This document shows, one piece after another, positions 6,618 through 16,429 of a DNA stretch of 17,845 nt. Origin of the DNA: Gammaproteobacteria bacterium. Lineage in GTDB: Bacteria > Pseudomonadota > Gammaproteobacteria > SZUA-229. The stretch covers positions 1 through 17,845 of the forward strand of contig WTCC01000288.1 in assembly GCA_013138755.1 (NCBI GenBank), read 5' to 3'. The notes below the pieces were generated by a model. The model saw nothing but the letters and a program-made list of their open reading frames with translations, was not told the DNA's origin and ran no database searches. Position numbers and translations under genes: made by a program. Each line of letters opens with the position of its first letter. The stretch's first letter is position 1.

Positions 6618-7637
6618 TTGTCAGAAGTAAGAATCCCAGCAGAGTCCCAGCAACAAACCGATCAACAACTGAGTTTTGATGGTGTAATGGCTTTTTGCCA
6701 GTCTGATATGCAGGCAGTCGATAAGGTGATTCACCAGCGTTTAAGTTCTGATGTCGCTTTGGTTAATCAACTCAGCCACTATATCGTTAATTCTGGCGGT
6801 AAACGCCTGCGCCCTTTGATTGCCCTGCTTTCAGCAAAAGTATTTGACTATCAAGGAGATATGCATTATTTGATCGCGGCAATCATCGAATTTATCCACA
6901 CTGCGACGTTATTGCACGATGATGTAGTGGATGAGTCGGATCTGCGTCGTGGTAATGAGACTGCTAATGCGCTGTTTGGTAACGCAGCTAGCGTGCTGGT
7001 TGGAGACTTTCTCTATTCCCGCGCTTTCGAGATGATGATTGATGTCGATGATATGCGCGTCATGCAGATATTGGCGACCACTACCAATGTCATCGCTGAG
7101 GGTGAGGTGATGCAGCTAATGAATATTCACGATGCAGAGACCAGTGAAGAGAAATATCTGGAGGTTATTCATTGTAAAACCGCTAAATTATTTGAAGCGG
7201 CTACTCAATTAGGTGCGGTGCTGTGTCAGCGTGAAGAAAAAGAAGTGCAGGCCATGGCGGCTTACGGTCGTTATCTGGGCACTGCGTTTCAATTGATTGA
7301 TGATGTCATGGATTATTCCTCTAGCAGTGAACAGATGGGTAAAAATGTGGGGGATGATCTGGCAGAGGGTAAGCCCACATTGCCGCTGATCTATGCAATT
7401 AAACAAGGTACGCCTGAACAGGCGGCACTTATAAGAGCGGCTATTGAGCAAGGCGGCTATGATAAAATTGATGAAGTGCAGTCCATTATTGAACAGACAG
7501 GTGCTTTGGCTTACACCGAAAAAATGGCACAACAACAAGCAGAACTGGCCATTGCTGAGCTGGCTTGCCTGCCAGATTCTGAGAATAAAGCGATACTGGA
7601 GTCTATCGCTCGTCTTTCAGTCAATCGAACGTCTTAA
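6618..7637 (+). CDS. ispB: Octaprenyl (polyprenyl) diphosphate synthase
   Basis: Long-chain trans-prenyltransferase that extends FPP with IPP to make the side chain of ubiquinone and menaquinone. Both aspartate-rich motifs are intact: DDVVDESDLRRG beginning at D101, and DDVMD beginning at D228 followed by GKNVGDDLAEGKPTLPL. GGKRLRPL and IEFIHTATLLHDD are also visible. The 339-residue length fits the family with a slightly longer N-terminus. Translation starts at TTG 6618 with GCGGAA five bases upstream; the nearest in-frame ATG (MAFCQ, codon 24) would give a shorter N-terminus than E. coli IspB. The chain length made (C40 versus others) cannot be judged from the sequence. Confidence 0.95.
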   Translation: MSEVRIPAESQQQTDQQLSFDGVMAFCQSDMQAVDKVIHQRLSSDVALVNQLSHYIVNSGGKRLRPLIALLSAKVFDYQGDMHYLIAAIIEFIHTATLLHDDVVDESDLRRGNETANALFGNAASVLVGDFLYSRAFEMMIDVDDMRVMQILATTTNVIAEGEVMQLMNIHDAETSEEKYLEVIHCKTAKLFEAATQLGAVLCQREEKEVQAMAAYGRYLGTAFQLIDDVMDYSSSSEQMGKNVGDDLAEGKPTLPLIYAIKQGTPEQAALIRAAIEQGGYDKIDEVQSIIEQTGALAYTEKMAQQQAELAIAELACLPDSENKAILESIARLSVNRTS

Positions 7638-7704
7638 TCCTGTAGCGACTTCTGAGTATTGTGCTTTATTCCTGTTAGAATAGCAGCGAATCAATGGCAT
7701 AAAT

Positions 7705-7721
7705 GGCGGACAATGCCCGCC
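7705..7721. repeat. Short hairpin in ispB-gmk gap
   Basis: GGCGG (7705-7709) and CCGCC (7717-7721) form a stem around a 7-base loop. No T-run follows, so it is not a convincing terminator of ispB. On the minus strand it reads GGGCGGGCATTGTCCGCC, resembling small GC-rich palindromes scattered between genes in many proteobacteria. This gap holds no gene. Confidence 0.4.
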
Positions 7722-7768
7722 CTACAAATCTCTGTATTCTTCGCGGCAAGTTGTTTTATAGCGTTTTG

Positions 7769-7785
7769 CTATCAAAACTTGATAG
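7769..7785. promoter_or_regulatory. Perfect inverted repeat upstream of gmk
   Basis: CTATCAA (7769-7775) and TTGATAG (7779-7785) are perfect arms around AAC, 46 bases before the gmk start. The right arm overlaps TAGAAT (7784-7789), a -10-like hexamer, so a protein bound here would cover the start region of a gmk promoter. No good -35 was found. Confidence 0.4.
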
Positions 7786-7803
7786 AATACTCATCTTGAT
7801 TAG

Positions 7804-8442
<639 letters not shown>

Positions 8443-8445
<3 letters not shown>

Positions 8446-8584
8446 GTGTTTTGCACGACGTAGATTTTTTGCCATGACAAGGCAAAAGTTGTCGAAGAAG
8501 CGCAGTTTACGTATAGTAAATGAGCATTTTGAGACCACTTTTAACGCCGACATGGCGAAAAAGATACTTTGTGTGAGACACTCA
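8443..8584. repeat. 142-bp imperfect palindromic (MITE-like) element
   Basis: The whole gmk-rpoZ spacer is one symmetric imperfect palindrome. The outer 34 bases (8443-8476) match the reverse complement of 8551-8584 at 26 of 34 positions. They begin and end with perfect TGAGTGT/ACACTCA and share GCCATG/CATGGC at the inner end. Further in, AAAAGT (8484-8489) pairs with ACTTTT (8537-8542). At the centre TTTAC (8506-8510) pairs with GTAAA (8516-8520) around GTATA, within a GC.CA/TG.GC extension. The centre of this core coincides with the centre of the element. It has no coding potential and no clear target-site duplication. As RNA it would fold into one long hairpin. Confidence 0.8.
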
Positions 8585-8615
8585 ATATTTAAAGAGTAAT
8601 CTGGAGAATATATTT

Positions 8616-8912
8616 ATGGCACGTCTAACAGTAGAAGATTGCCTCGATAACGTAGAAAATCGATTTGAGCTAGTGCTTATCGCAGCACAGCGTGCTCGTC
8701 AACTAGCAATGGGTGCTGAAGCATTAGTGCCAGTAGATAATGATAAACCAACCGTGTTGGCATTGCGTGAAATTGCAGAGAATTTAATCAATAAAGCAAT
8801 TCTGGAAGCACCTGAAGAGACACCAATGGACGATATCGAAGCAATGATCGAAGGTGATCTGTCTGCTGCGTTAGAGAGCACGCTTCAGGAAAGTCTTAAA
8901 GAAAATCTTTAA
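8616..8912 (+). CDS. rpoZ: RNA polymerase omega subunit
   Basis: Small subunit that assists assembly of beta-prime into core RNA polymerase and, in E. coli, forms part of a ppGpp-binding site. The 98-residue product starts [30 protein letters not shown] and contains [22 protein letters not shown], both diagnostic. The C-terminus is acidic and divergent, as is usual. ATG 8616 follows CTGGAGAA, a good ribosome site. It sits between gmk and spoT as in E. coli, but here is separated from gmk by a palindromic element and from spoT by a terminator. Confidence 0.97.
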   Translation: MARLTVEDCLDNVENRFELVLIAAQRARQLAMGAEALVPVDNDKPTVLALREIAENLINKAILEAPEETPMDDIEAMIEGDLSAALESTLQESLKENL

Positions 8913-8946
8913 GACGACTGCTTTAAGGCAAATTTTGAGCTTAATG

Positions 8947-8996
8947 ATGGGCGTACCAGACACATATGATTTGTGTTTGGTGCGCCCATTATTTTT
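8947..8996 (+). terminator. Long-stem terminator after rpoZ
   Basis: ATGGGCG (8947-8953) pairs with CGCCCAT (8983-8989). The stem continues through a T-G pair, ACCA/TGGT, a G-T pair and ACACA/TGTGT, to loop TATGATT. TATTTTT follows. With about 18 base pairs it should end or strongly attenuate transcription 25 bases before spoT. Confidence 0.85.
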
Positions 8997-9019
8997 GGTC
9001 GAGTTAAGCTGTTAAGCCG

Positions 9020-11197
9020 ATGAGTAAAAATACATTGCATGATGGTGTTGAGCCGATAATTGATGAGCGTTTTTTAATCTCTGATCTGTGTGATCTGCTC
9101 TCACAATATATGGATCAGGATCATGTAAAAGAAGTGTATCGAGCTTATCTCTTTGGTGCGCAGGCGCATGAAGGGCAGTTGCGTGTATCAGGCGAACCCT
9201 ATATCTATCATCCCATAGCGGTTGCCCGTATCCTTGCAGAAATGCATATGGACGTTAAGAGCATTATTGCTTCGATCTTGCATGATGTATTAGAAGACAC
9301 GCCAGCAACACGAAAATTAATCGAAAAAGAATTTGGTGAAGACGTCGCTCACCTGGTCGATGGCGTCAGTAAATTAACTCACATCAAATTTAAAAATAAG
9401 ATAGAGCAACAGGCAGAGAACATCCAAAAAGTTTTGTTGGCGATGGCGAAAGATATCCGAGTCATCATGATCAAGCTGGCTGATCGTCTACATAACATGA
9501 GAACACTCGGTGCTCTTAATCCTGCAAAACGCCGTCGCATCGCGCAAGAAACTCTGGACATCTATATTCCTATCGCCAATCGCCTGGGTATCTATACCAT
9601 CAGGCATGAGTTGGAAAATCTCGTTTTTAAAGCTATTCATCCACGACGTTATCTGGTGCTGGAAAGTGCGGTGAGTGGTGCCAGTGGCCATCGTAAGGAG
9701 TTGATCGACAAGATTAACCAGGCGCTGTCCTCCAGGCTGGTAGAGATGTCGCTTGATGCTACGATCACGTCACGCAAAAAACATCTGTTCAGTGTCTACA
9801 ATAAAATGCGTGACAAGCGTCTGCCGTTTAGCAAGATTCTTGATGTGTATGCTCTTCGTGTGCTGGTTGATTCTGTTGATGATTGTTATCGTGTATTAGG
9901 CATAGTACATAATTTATTTAAGCCGATTCCCGGTCGTTTTAAAGATTACATTGCCATTCCAAAAAGCAACGGCTATCAATCATTGCATACAGCATTGTAT
10001 GGTCCTCATGGCATTCCGATGGAAGTTCAGATAAGAACGGATGATATGGACAAATTTGCAGAGAGTGGTATTGCGGCACACTGGTTGTATAAGTCACCGG
10101 ATGAGACCGGTGAGGTTGCAGCGCATGCCAGGGCTCGTGATTGGCTGACTGGTATTTTAGAGATGCAGCAGTCTGCCGGTGACTCATTAGAATTCCTGGA
10201 AAACGTTAAAGTTGATCTGTTTCATGATGAGGTTTATGTCTACACGCCTGATGGTGACATCATGAAGCTACCGAGGAATTCGACACCGGTCGATTTTGCT
10301 TATGCGGTACATACCGATGTCGGTAATCGCTGCGTTGCAGCAAAACTTGACCATAGTTTTGCGCCATTGAATACACCATTATACAGTGGTCAGACCGTAG
10401 AAATTGTAACCTCGCCCAGCTCTCGTCCTAATGCTGCGTGGTTGAACTATGTAGTTACTGCTAAAGCCAGAAGTAATATTAGAAACTACCTGAAAAACAT
10501 GCGGGCTGATGAGGCTATGTCACAGGGTCGGCGTCTGTTAGAGCGTTGCTTGAAACCTCTTGGCATGCGATTAGACGATGTTAAGCCCGAGAATATAGCA
10601 ACGGTGTTAAAAGAATATGGCTTCAGTGAAGTAAGTGATTTGCTGGAAGATGTTGGTCTGGGCAACCGACCTCCGAGTCTCGTGGTCAGGCGATTGGTAC
10701 CAGAGCGAACATCGGATGGTGACTCTGAAGAAACCAAGGAGATGAAATCGCAGTCAGCGTTAGCGATCAGTGGTACCGAAGGCATGGTGGTTTCATATGG
10801 TCGCTGTTGTTCGCCCATCCCCGGTGATCAGATCGTGGCGAAACTAAGCAAGGGTCGAGGTATCGTGGTGCATCGTGAAACGTGCAAGAACCTTGAAGCG
10901 GTCAGCAAACGTACAGACCCTGATAAGTATATCGATGTGAATTGGGCGGAGGATGCGACTGGTGATTTTAATTGTGTCGTAAAATTAGAGATCGAAAACA
11001 AGTCAGGTCTGCTGGCGAGAACGGCGACCGTCATATCAGATTGTAATGTCGATATCGAAAATGTCGAAATGGAAGATCGTGATGGTTTCTCGATGAATCT
11101 GTTGTATTCGATTAAAGTTAGCAATAGAAAACATCTGGCGATGTTGATGCGCCGCTTGCGGCGGATTACCCATGTGATGAGCATCCATCGTTTGTAA
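9020..11197 (+). CDS. spoT: Bifunctional (p)ppGpp synthetase/hydrolase
   Basis: Controls the stringent-response alarmone. The HD hydrolase domain is intact: H64 in YIYHPIAVA, and H88-D89 in LHDVLEDT, so degradation should work. The synthetase domain has R306-F-K-D309 (RXKD signature of bifunctional Rel/SpoT enzymes) in GRFKDYIAIPKSNGYQSLHT, and the VQIRT and AHW boxes. A TGS domain (DEVYVYTPDGDIMKLPRNSTPVDFAYAVHTDVG) and a C-terminal ACT domain (CVVKLEIENKSGLLARTATVISDCNVDIENV) follow, with a Cys-containing GRCCSPIPGD segment between. The 725-residue length is close to E. coli SpoT. The ATG 9020 start has only a weak TTAAG upstream. The neighbours rpoZ and recG are the classical gammaproteobacterial context of spoT. 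Confidence 0.96.
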   Translation: MSKNTLHDGVEPIIDERFLISDLCDLLSQYMDQDHVKEVYRAYLFGAQAHEGQLRVSGEPYIYHPIAVARILAEMHMDVKSIIASILHDVLEDTPATRKLIEKEFGEDVAHLVDGVSKLTHIKFKNKIEQQAENIQKVLLAMAKDIRVIMIKLADRLHNMRTLGALNPAKRRRIAQETLDIYIPIANRLGIYTIRHELENLVFKAIHPRRYLVLESAVSGASGHRKELIDKINQALSSRLVEMSLDATITSRKKHLFSVYNKMRDKRLPFSKILDVYALRVLVDSVDDCYRVLGIVHNLFKPIPGRFKDYIAIPKSNGYQSLHTALYGPHGIPMEVQIRTDDMDKFAESGIAAHWLYKSPDETGEVAAHARARDWLTGILEMQQSAGDSLEFLENVKVDLFHDEVYVYTPDGDIMKLPRNSTPVDFAYAVHTDVGNRCVAAKLDHSFAPLNTPLYSGQTVEIVTSPSSRPNAAWLNYVVTAKARSNIRNYLKNMRADEAMSQGRRLLERCLKPLGMRLDDVKPENIATVLKEYGFSEVSDLLEDVGLGNRPPSLVVRRLVPERTSDGDSEETKEMKSQSALAISGTEGMVVSYGRCCSPIPGDQIVAKLSKGRGIVVHRETCKNLEAVSKRTDPDKYIDVNWAEDATGDFNCVVKLEIENKSGLLARTATVISDCNVDIENVEMEDRDGFSMNLLYSIKVSNRKHLAMLMRRLRRITHVMSIHRL

Positions 11198-11235
11198 TAC
11201 GAGTATAAGATTATAAAAACTATAAAGTGATAAAT

Positions 11236-11616
11236 ATGACGAAAGAAATAATTTCTACCGATAAGGCGCCACAGGCAATTGGTACCTATTCGCAGGCAGT
11301 GAAAATAGGGACGACGGTTTATTTATCCGGGCAGATTCCGTTGGTGCCAGAAACCATGGAAATGGTCGATGGTGATATCAAAAAGCAGATACATCGCGTA
11401 TTTAAAAATCTTCTAGCGGTGACTAATGCTGCAGGCGGCGACCTTTCCGATATCGTTAAGCTTAATATTTTTCTTACTGATCTATCCAACTTTCCCCAGG
11501 TCAATGAAGTGATGGCTGAATACTTCCAGCAACCCTATCCTGCGCGTGCGGCTATCGGTGTGTCAGCACTGCCAAAAGACGCTGGTGTGGAAATGGATGG
11601 CGTGATGGAGTTGTAG
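11236..11616 (+). CDS. ridA: RidA-family enamine/imine deaminase
   Basis: Hydrolyses reactive 2-aminoacrylate-type enamines/imines to ketoacids and ammonia, protecting PLP enzymes. The product of 126 residues from ATG 11236 starts [22 protein letters not shown] and contains [30 protein letters not shown] and the substrate-binding arginine in [22 protein letters not shown]. An in-frame GTG at 11227 would add three residues but is not needed; ATG gives the family N-terminus. It lies 38 bases after spoT and 35 before recG, probably in one transcript. A RidA-family gene next to spoT is common in gammaproteobacteria. Confidence 0.95.
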   Translation: MTKEIISTDKAPQAIGTYSQAVKIGTTVYLSGQIPLVPETMEMVDGDIKKQIHRVFKNLLAVTNAAGGDLSDIVKLNIFLTDLSNFPQVNEVMAEYFQQPYPARAAIGVSALPKDAGVEMDGVMEL

Positions 11617-11651
11617 GATTTATTTTATAAGCTGGCATGGTAGAGCTGTAA

Positions 11652-13766
11652 ATGGAAAATAAAAGCACTGACAGTTTTGAATATGAGTCGGTGCAGAGCC
11701 TTAAAGGTGTGGGCCCTGCTGTTGCAGAAAAACTGAAACGGCTAGAAATCTATAACGTTCAGGATGTTCTGTTTCATCTGCCGATGCGTTATGAAGACAG
11801 GACGAAACTTACTGCACTCGGTTCATTGCAGATCGGTCAGCAAGTATTGGTCGAAGGAGTGATCGATCATAGTGAGATAAAATTTGCTGGTCGTGGCCGC
11901 CGCAGTTTGCTGTGTTATCTCTCTGATGATACAGGCGCTATCGTCTTACGTTTTTTTCATTTTAATAAAGCTCAACAGAGTAATCTTTCGATTGGTCAGC
12001 GTCTGCGTTGTTTTGCTGAGGTGAGGCGTGGTGCAAATCGTTTCGAGATGATTCATCCCGAATATAAAGTTATTCAGCAGCACGATACTGATATCGAGCA
12101 GTCATTAACACCGGTATACCCGAAGACCGAGGGCGTTCATCAGACGATGCTCAAAAAGATTTCTGATCAGGTATTAGCGAAGATTAATCAAGGTTGTTTG
12201 ATCGACTGGTTACCAGAGCAAGTTAGGCAGAAACATCAGTTTCCTGACTTGATGGCAGCGCTATCTGATGTTCATCGTCCAGATAAGAATGCAGATGTGA
12301 TAGCGCTCAACGAGTGCAAGACTAAGGCGCAGCAGAGGTTATTGTTTGAAGAGCTGCTGGCGCATCAACTCAGTCTGTTACAGGCTCGTCATAAGATAAA
12401 AAAAACCAGAGCAAAAAAAATTTCAGTTAGCAGAACTGAGTACGCCAAATTTACCAGTGGATTGTCGTTCGAACTAACGCAGGCGCAGCAGAAAGTTATT
12501 GCGGAGATCTATTCTGATATAAACAATGAACACCCGATGTTACGGCTGGTACAGGGCGATGTGGGTTCGGGTAAGACGGTCGTCGCAGCTGCTGCTGCAA
12601 TGGCGGTGATAAAAACGGGTCATCAGATTGCGATTATGGCACCGACCGAGATATTGGCTGAGCAGCATTTTGTAAATTTCAGCCAATGGTTTGGCGAAGA
12701 TATCTGTCTGTCATTAACAGGAAAAGACAAGGGTAAAAATCGTCAACAGAAATTAGAAAAAATTAGTACAGCTGAAAGGCAGATCATAATTGGCACGCAT
12801 GCGCTGTTTCAAGAGCATGTGAAGTTTAAGCAGTTAATCTTATTGGTCGTTGATGAGCAGCATCGTTTTGGCGTGCATCAGCGATTGGCGCTGTTTGAAA
12901 AGGGACAGGCTGATAACGGGTCTGCAGGTGCAGGAAAACATTTTATACCGCATCAGTTGATCATGACAGCGACACCTATCCCGAGAAGTCTGGCGATGAC
13001 CGCTTATGCTGATCTGGATTATTCGGTGATCGATGAGTTGCCAAAAGGAAGAAAGCCAGTCACGACCGTAGTCGTTTCCACAGCGCGTAGAGAAGAAGTT
13101 ATTCAGCGGATAGAAAAGTCCTGTGAAAAGGGTGAGCAGGCTTATTGGGTTTGCACTCTGGTAGAAGAGTCGGATGTTCTGCAATGTCAGGCGGCCGAAG
13201 TGACAGCCCAGCAGCTAACGGAAGAGCTCGTCAATGTGCGCGTTGGTCTGGTTCATGGTCGCATGAAGCAGCAAGATAAGTTGTTAATAGTAGAGCGTTT
13301 TAAAAATAAAGAGATCGACCTATTGATAGCCACTACTGTTATCGAAGTGGGCGTGGATGTGCCTAATGCTTCATTGATGGTGATAGAAAATGCAGAGCGT
13401 CTTGGTCTGGCGCAATTGCATCAGTTGCGAGGACGTGTCGGTCGCGGCGACAAACAGAGTGCTTGTGTATTAATGTATCAGGCGCCACTTTCTGAAGCCG
13501 GTAAGCAACGCATGAGTATACTAAGGGAAACCAATGATGGTTTTAAGGTAGCGCAGAAGGATTTGGAGCTGCGTGGTCCTGGTGAGGTTCTTGGCACTAA
13601 GCAGACTGGGTTGATGCAGATGCGCATAGCTGACATCGTTCGTGATGAGTACTGGTTTTCAGATGTTAAAGCAGCTGCTCAGCATATCATTACGCGTCAT
13701 CCACAATCGGTTAAACCTATCGTCAGGCGGTGGCTTGGTAAAGCAGATCGTTTTGTGAATGTTTAG
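11652..13766 (+). CDS. recG: ATP-dependent DNA helicase RecG
   Basis: Branched-DNA translocase that remodels stalled replication forks and Holliday junctions. The N-terminal wedge/OB domain contains SLKGVGPAVAEKLKRLEI and LPMRYEDRTKL. The helicase part has GDVGSGKT as Walker A (302-309), APTEILAEQHF, DEQH (401-404), TATPIPRSLAMTAYADLDYS, TTVIEVGVDVPNASLMVIENAERLGLAQLHQLRGRVGRG, and the RecG-specific C-terminal segment KDLELRGPGEVLGTKQTGL. The 704-residue length is normal. It starts at ATG 11652. It probably ends the rpoZ/spoT-ridA-recG block. Confidence 0.97.
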   Translation: MENKSTDSFEYESVQSLKGVGPAVAEKLKRLEIYNVQDVLFHLPMRYEDRTKLTALGSLQIGQQVLVEGVIDHSEIKFAGRGRRSLLCYLSDDTGAIVLRFFHFNKAQQSNLSIGQRLRCFAEVRRGANRFEMIHPEYKVIQQHDTDIEQSLTPVYPKTEGVHQTMLKKISDQVLAKINQGCLIDWLPEQVRQKHQFPDLMAALSDVHRPDKNADVIALNECKTKAQQRLLFEELLAHQLSLLQARHKIKKTRAKKISVSRTEYAKFTSGLSFELTQAQQKVIAEIYSDINNEHPMLRLVQGDVGSGKTVVAAAAAMAVIKTGHQIAIMAPTEILAEQHFVNFSQWFGEDICLSLTGKDKGKNRQQKLEKISTAERQIIIGTHALFQEHVKFKQLILLVVDEQHRFGVHQRLALFEKGQADNGSAGAGKHFIPHQLIMTATPIPRSLAMTAYADLDYSVIDELPKGRKPVTTVVVSTARREEVIQRIEKSCEKGEQAYWVCTLVEESDVLQCQAAEVTAQQLTEELVNVRVGLVHGRMKQQDKLLIVERFKNKEIDLLIATTVIEVGVDVPNASLMVIENAERLGLAQLHQLRGRVGRGDKQSACVLMYQAPLSEAGKQRMSILRETNDGFKVAQKDLELRGPGEVLGTKQTGLMQMRIADIVRDEYWFSDVKAAAQHIITRHPQSVKPIVRRWLGKADRFVNV

Positions 13767-13853
13767 ATTTTCCTTCCTATAGAGTTCTCCTTATTTCTGG
13801 CTTTTACCCCTTGAATAGACTATTTTTAAGGTGTCTTTTTTAGAAATAATAGA

Positions 13854-15758
13854 ATGATTGCAAAAGCAGAAACTTCAGTAGTCAGTGCAAGTGAAATATA
13901 TACACAGCCCGTTGGTCGGCAAGATGAACGTATTTTACAAACTCAGATTACGCGCTTAATAACAGGTTCAGGATTTAGTAATCTGGCAGGCATCGCCATG
14001 GCTATCATATGGGTAGGTCTGATATGGGATAAGTTGCCGCATGAGGTCTTAAGTGTCTGGCTTGGTGCAATGTCACTGTTGTTCTTCTATCGTTTCTCCT
14101 CGCATTACTTCAAGTTGTATTCTGATGAAAGTAAGCTGCCCATCGATAAATTTATCATCCGGCGCTGGTACCTTATCTCTGTATTTTTAACCGGGGCAGG
14201 TTGGGGTGTTACTTCGATTTTGATGTTTCCGTTTAACGAACTACATCAGATTGTGTTGGCATTTATTCTGGTTGGGGTTTCAGCTTCTGGTGTTGCTTAT
14301 TCTTCAGTAGCCTGGGTTTATTATGGCTATGTTGGCTGTGTATTACTGCCATTGATAATCCGTCTGCTCACCATCGGTGGTGAAGTCTATTATGCGTTGT
14401 CTGCAATGACAGGTTTCTTTCTTGGCGTGATGGTGATGGCAGTGTATCGCATGTATCAGTCATCTGTTGCTGAATTAGAACTGTCATATAAAAATGAAGC
14501 GTTGATTGAAGATATTATGAATGCGAGCGTTAATCTCGAACAGTTGAACACGAATCTGAAGGACGAGATACTGCACGGTAAAAAGATTCAGTTGGAGTTG
14601 AATCAGGCTAAAGAAAAAGCCGAGCAGATGAGTCAGGCTAAAGGCGAATTTTTAGCTAATATGAGTCATGAAATTCGTACGCCAATGAATGGTGTAATCG
14701 GAACTCTGCAGTTGCTGGAAGATACTAAATTGGATGGCGAACAGGAAAGTTTTGTTGCTACGGCGTATAAGTCAGCTGATGCTCTGCTGGCAATTCTGAA
14801 TGACATTCTGGACTTGTCAAAGATTGAGGCGGGTAAGCTCAGTTTTGAAAATATTGCGTTTAATTTTAAAGAAGTAGCAAACGACATCGTTGTCTTGCAT
14901 TCGCTGAAAGCCGAGCAACAGAGTGTTTCTTTGTCATTGCAAGTCGATGACGCACTGCCGGAATATCTGTTGGGTGATCCTACACGCCTACGTCAGGTTA
15001 TCGTGAATCTGGTGTCTAATGCGCTGAAGTTCACCAAGCAGGGAGAAGTTAAGGTCTGTATCGATGTGGTCGACAAGGATTCAGACAGTGTTAATCTAAA
15101 AGTTACGGTTAGTGATACAGGAATAGGGATTCCGCAATCAGCATTGGATACCTTGTTTAATGCTTTTACGCAAGCTGATGGTTCTACAACCAGAATATAT
15201 GGTGGCACAGGTTTGGGGTTGGCAATCGTTAGTCAACTGGTGGATCTAATGGGAGGTCTACTAGGTGTTAACAGCGTAGAAGGTGAAGGCTCGGAGTTTT
15301 GGTTTACTGCTAACTTTAAATGCACTGACAAGAAAACAGAATCAACGAAGGACGTCGTTGTGGATTATAACAACCTGCAGTTTGATGCAAAAGTTTTGCT
15401 GGTTGAAGATAACCCGATCAACTTGATGGTCGCACAGAAAATGCTAGAGAAGGTTGGGTTGAAGCCGTCACTTGCTAATAACGGAATAGAGGCGATAAAA
15501 CAGTTAAAGAATCAGTCTTTTGATCTGGTGTTAATGGACTGTCAGATGCCTGAGATGGATGGCTTTGATGCAACACGCGAGATTCGACAGTTGAATATCA
15601 AGGCATTAAATAAGCAGCCACTGCCAATCGTTGCGATGACTGCGAATGTAATGTCGGGTGATCGAGAACGTTGCCTTGAAGTGGGCATGGATGATTATAT
15701 CGGTAAGCCGGTAAGGCGTGATGAGTTGGCTTCTATACTAAAGCGGTGGTTGATCTAA
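13854..15758 (+). CDS. Orphan hybrid sensor histidine kinase/response regulator
   Basis: Membrane hybrid kinase of 634 residues. The N-terminal third holds about six hydrophobic segments (roughly 36-56, 62-80, 103-122, 127-150, 150-170, 177-200) with very short loops and no sizeable periplasmic domain. A coiled-coil linker (about 205-262) follows. HisKA has H272 in [15 protein letters not shown]. The ATPase domain has N389 ([11 protein letters not shown]), D421 in DTGIGIP, and [11 protein letters not shown]-terminal receiver (about 510-630) has VEDNPIN, phosphoacceptor D562 in [11 protein letters not shown], and YIGKPV. There is no HPt or output domain and no regulator gene adjacent, so it must pass phosphate to a distant HPt/regulator, or act as a phosphate sink. 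The architecture resembles BarA-like kinases without HAMP and HPt. Confidence 0.93.
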   Translation: MIAKAETSVVSASEIYTQPVGRQDERILQTQITRLITGSGFSNLAGIAMAIIWVGLIWDKLPHEVLSVWLGAMSLLFFYRFSSHYFKLYSDESKLPIDKFIIRRWYLISVFLTGAGWGVTSILMFPFNELHQIVLAFILVGVSASGVAYSSVAWVYYGYVGCVLLPLIIRLLTIGGEVYYALSAMTGFFLGVMVMAVYRMYQSSVAELELSYKNEALIEDIMNASVNLEQLNTNLKDEILHGKKIQLELNQAKEKAEQMSQAKGEFLANMSHEIRTPMNGVIGTLQLLEDTKLDGEQESFVATAYKSADALLAILNDILDLSKIEAGKLSFENIAFNFKEVANDIVVLHSLKAEQQSVSLSLQVDDALPEYLLGDPTRLRQVIVNLVSNALKFTKQGEVKVCIDVVDKDSDSVNLKVTVSDTGIGIPQSALDTLFNAFTQADGSTTRIYGGTGLGLAIVSQLVDLMGGLLGVNSVEGEGSEFWFTANFKCTDKKTESTKDVVVDYNNLQFDAKVLLVEDNPINLMVAQKMLEKVGLKPSLANNGIEAIKQLKNQSFDLVLMDCQMPEMDGFDATREIRQLNIKALNKQPLPIVAMTANVMSGDRERCLEVGMDDYIGKPVRRDELASILKRWLI

Positions 15759-15857
15759 CTCAGGATTTATTTGTCATTATTCATGGCTAAGGCTGTATTT
15801 CAAGATCGTATTTCGCGTTAAAATACCTCCCCTGTCTTTCAATGTGTATACGCTACT

Positions 15858-16391
15858 GTGAAGTCAAAGCAACGCTGGTACCGGCGTCATCAACTTTTTA
15901 ATCACTCAATAGACCCTGACTTATTAACCTGGTTATTTGATGCTTCGTCATTAACGTCGAGGCTCGTGGGTCTGTGTGGCAGTGACTTTTCGGTACAAGT
16001 GATATCGCAGCAGTATCAAAAACTAGATTCAGCTGAAGCATCGGCGATGGCAGTGAAGAACGTACGTGCTGCCTTAGTCAGGCAAGTATTGTTGTGTTGT
16101 GAAGGCGAGCCTCTGGTTTTTGCAAGAACGGTCATTCCGGTGACGACGATACAAGGCGCGCAGCGAAGATATGCGAACATGGGTAATCGGCCATTAGGTG
16201 CAATGTTGTTTGCAGATAGGACGATGCGACGAGAGTCAGTAGAAGTGGCGATGTTGCCAGCAACACATGACGCCAATCAGTATACGAAAGGTAATGATGT
16301 TATCTGGGGGAGGCGTTCAGTGTTTCGTGTGTCGGGTAAGCCTTTATTGGTCAGTGAGTATTTTTTACCCGAGCTATTGAGGCGTAGCTAA
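15858..16391 (+). CDS. ubiC: Chorismate pyruvate-lyase
   Basis: Converts chorismate to 4-hydroxybenzoate plus pyruvate, the first committed step of ubiquinone synthesis. The 177-residue product aligns along its length with UbiC: WLFDASSLTSRL near the start; VRQVLLCCEGEPLVFARTVIPVTT carrying the substrate arginine; RPLGAMLF; and IWGRRSVFRVSGKPLLVSEYFLP with the conserved C-terminal glutamate. The start is GTG 15858. E. coli is 165 residues. The usual ubiA partner does not follow; htpX is convergent 38 bases away. ubiC and ispB in one window both serve the quinone pathway but are not co-transcribed. Confidence 0.93.
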   Translation: MKSKQRWYRRHQLFNHSIDPDLLTWLFDASSLTSRLVGLCGSDFSVQVISQQYQKLDSAEASAMAVKNVRAALVRQVLLCCEGEPLVFARTVIPVTTIQGAQRRYANMGNRPLGAMLFADRTMRRESVEVAMLPATHDANQYTKGNDVIWGRRSVFRVSGKPLLVSEYFLPELLRRS

Positions 16392-16429
16392 AATTACTGT
16401 TGCTCGCTTATCTTATGGTTTAACTTAGT

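Noticed and set aside
11227..11235. GTG 11227 as start of ridA
   Set aside because: It adds three non-conserved residues; ATG 11236 gives the normal RidA N-terminus.
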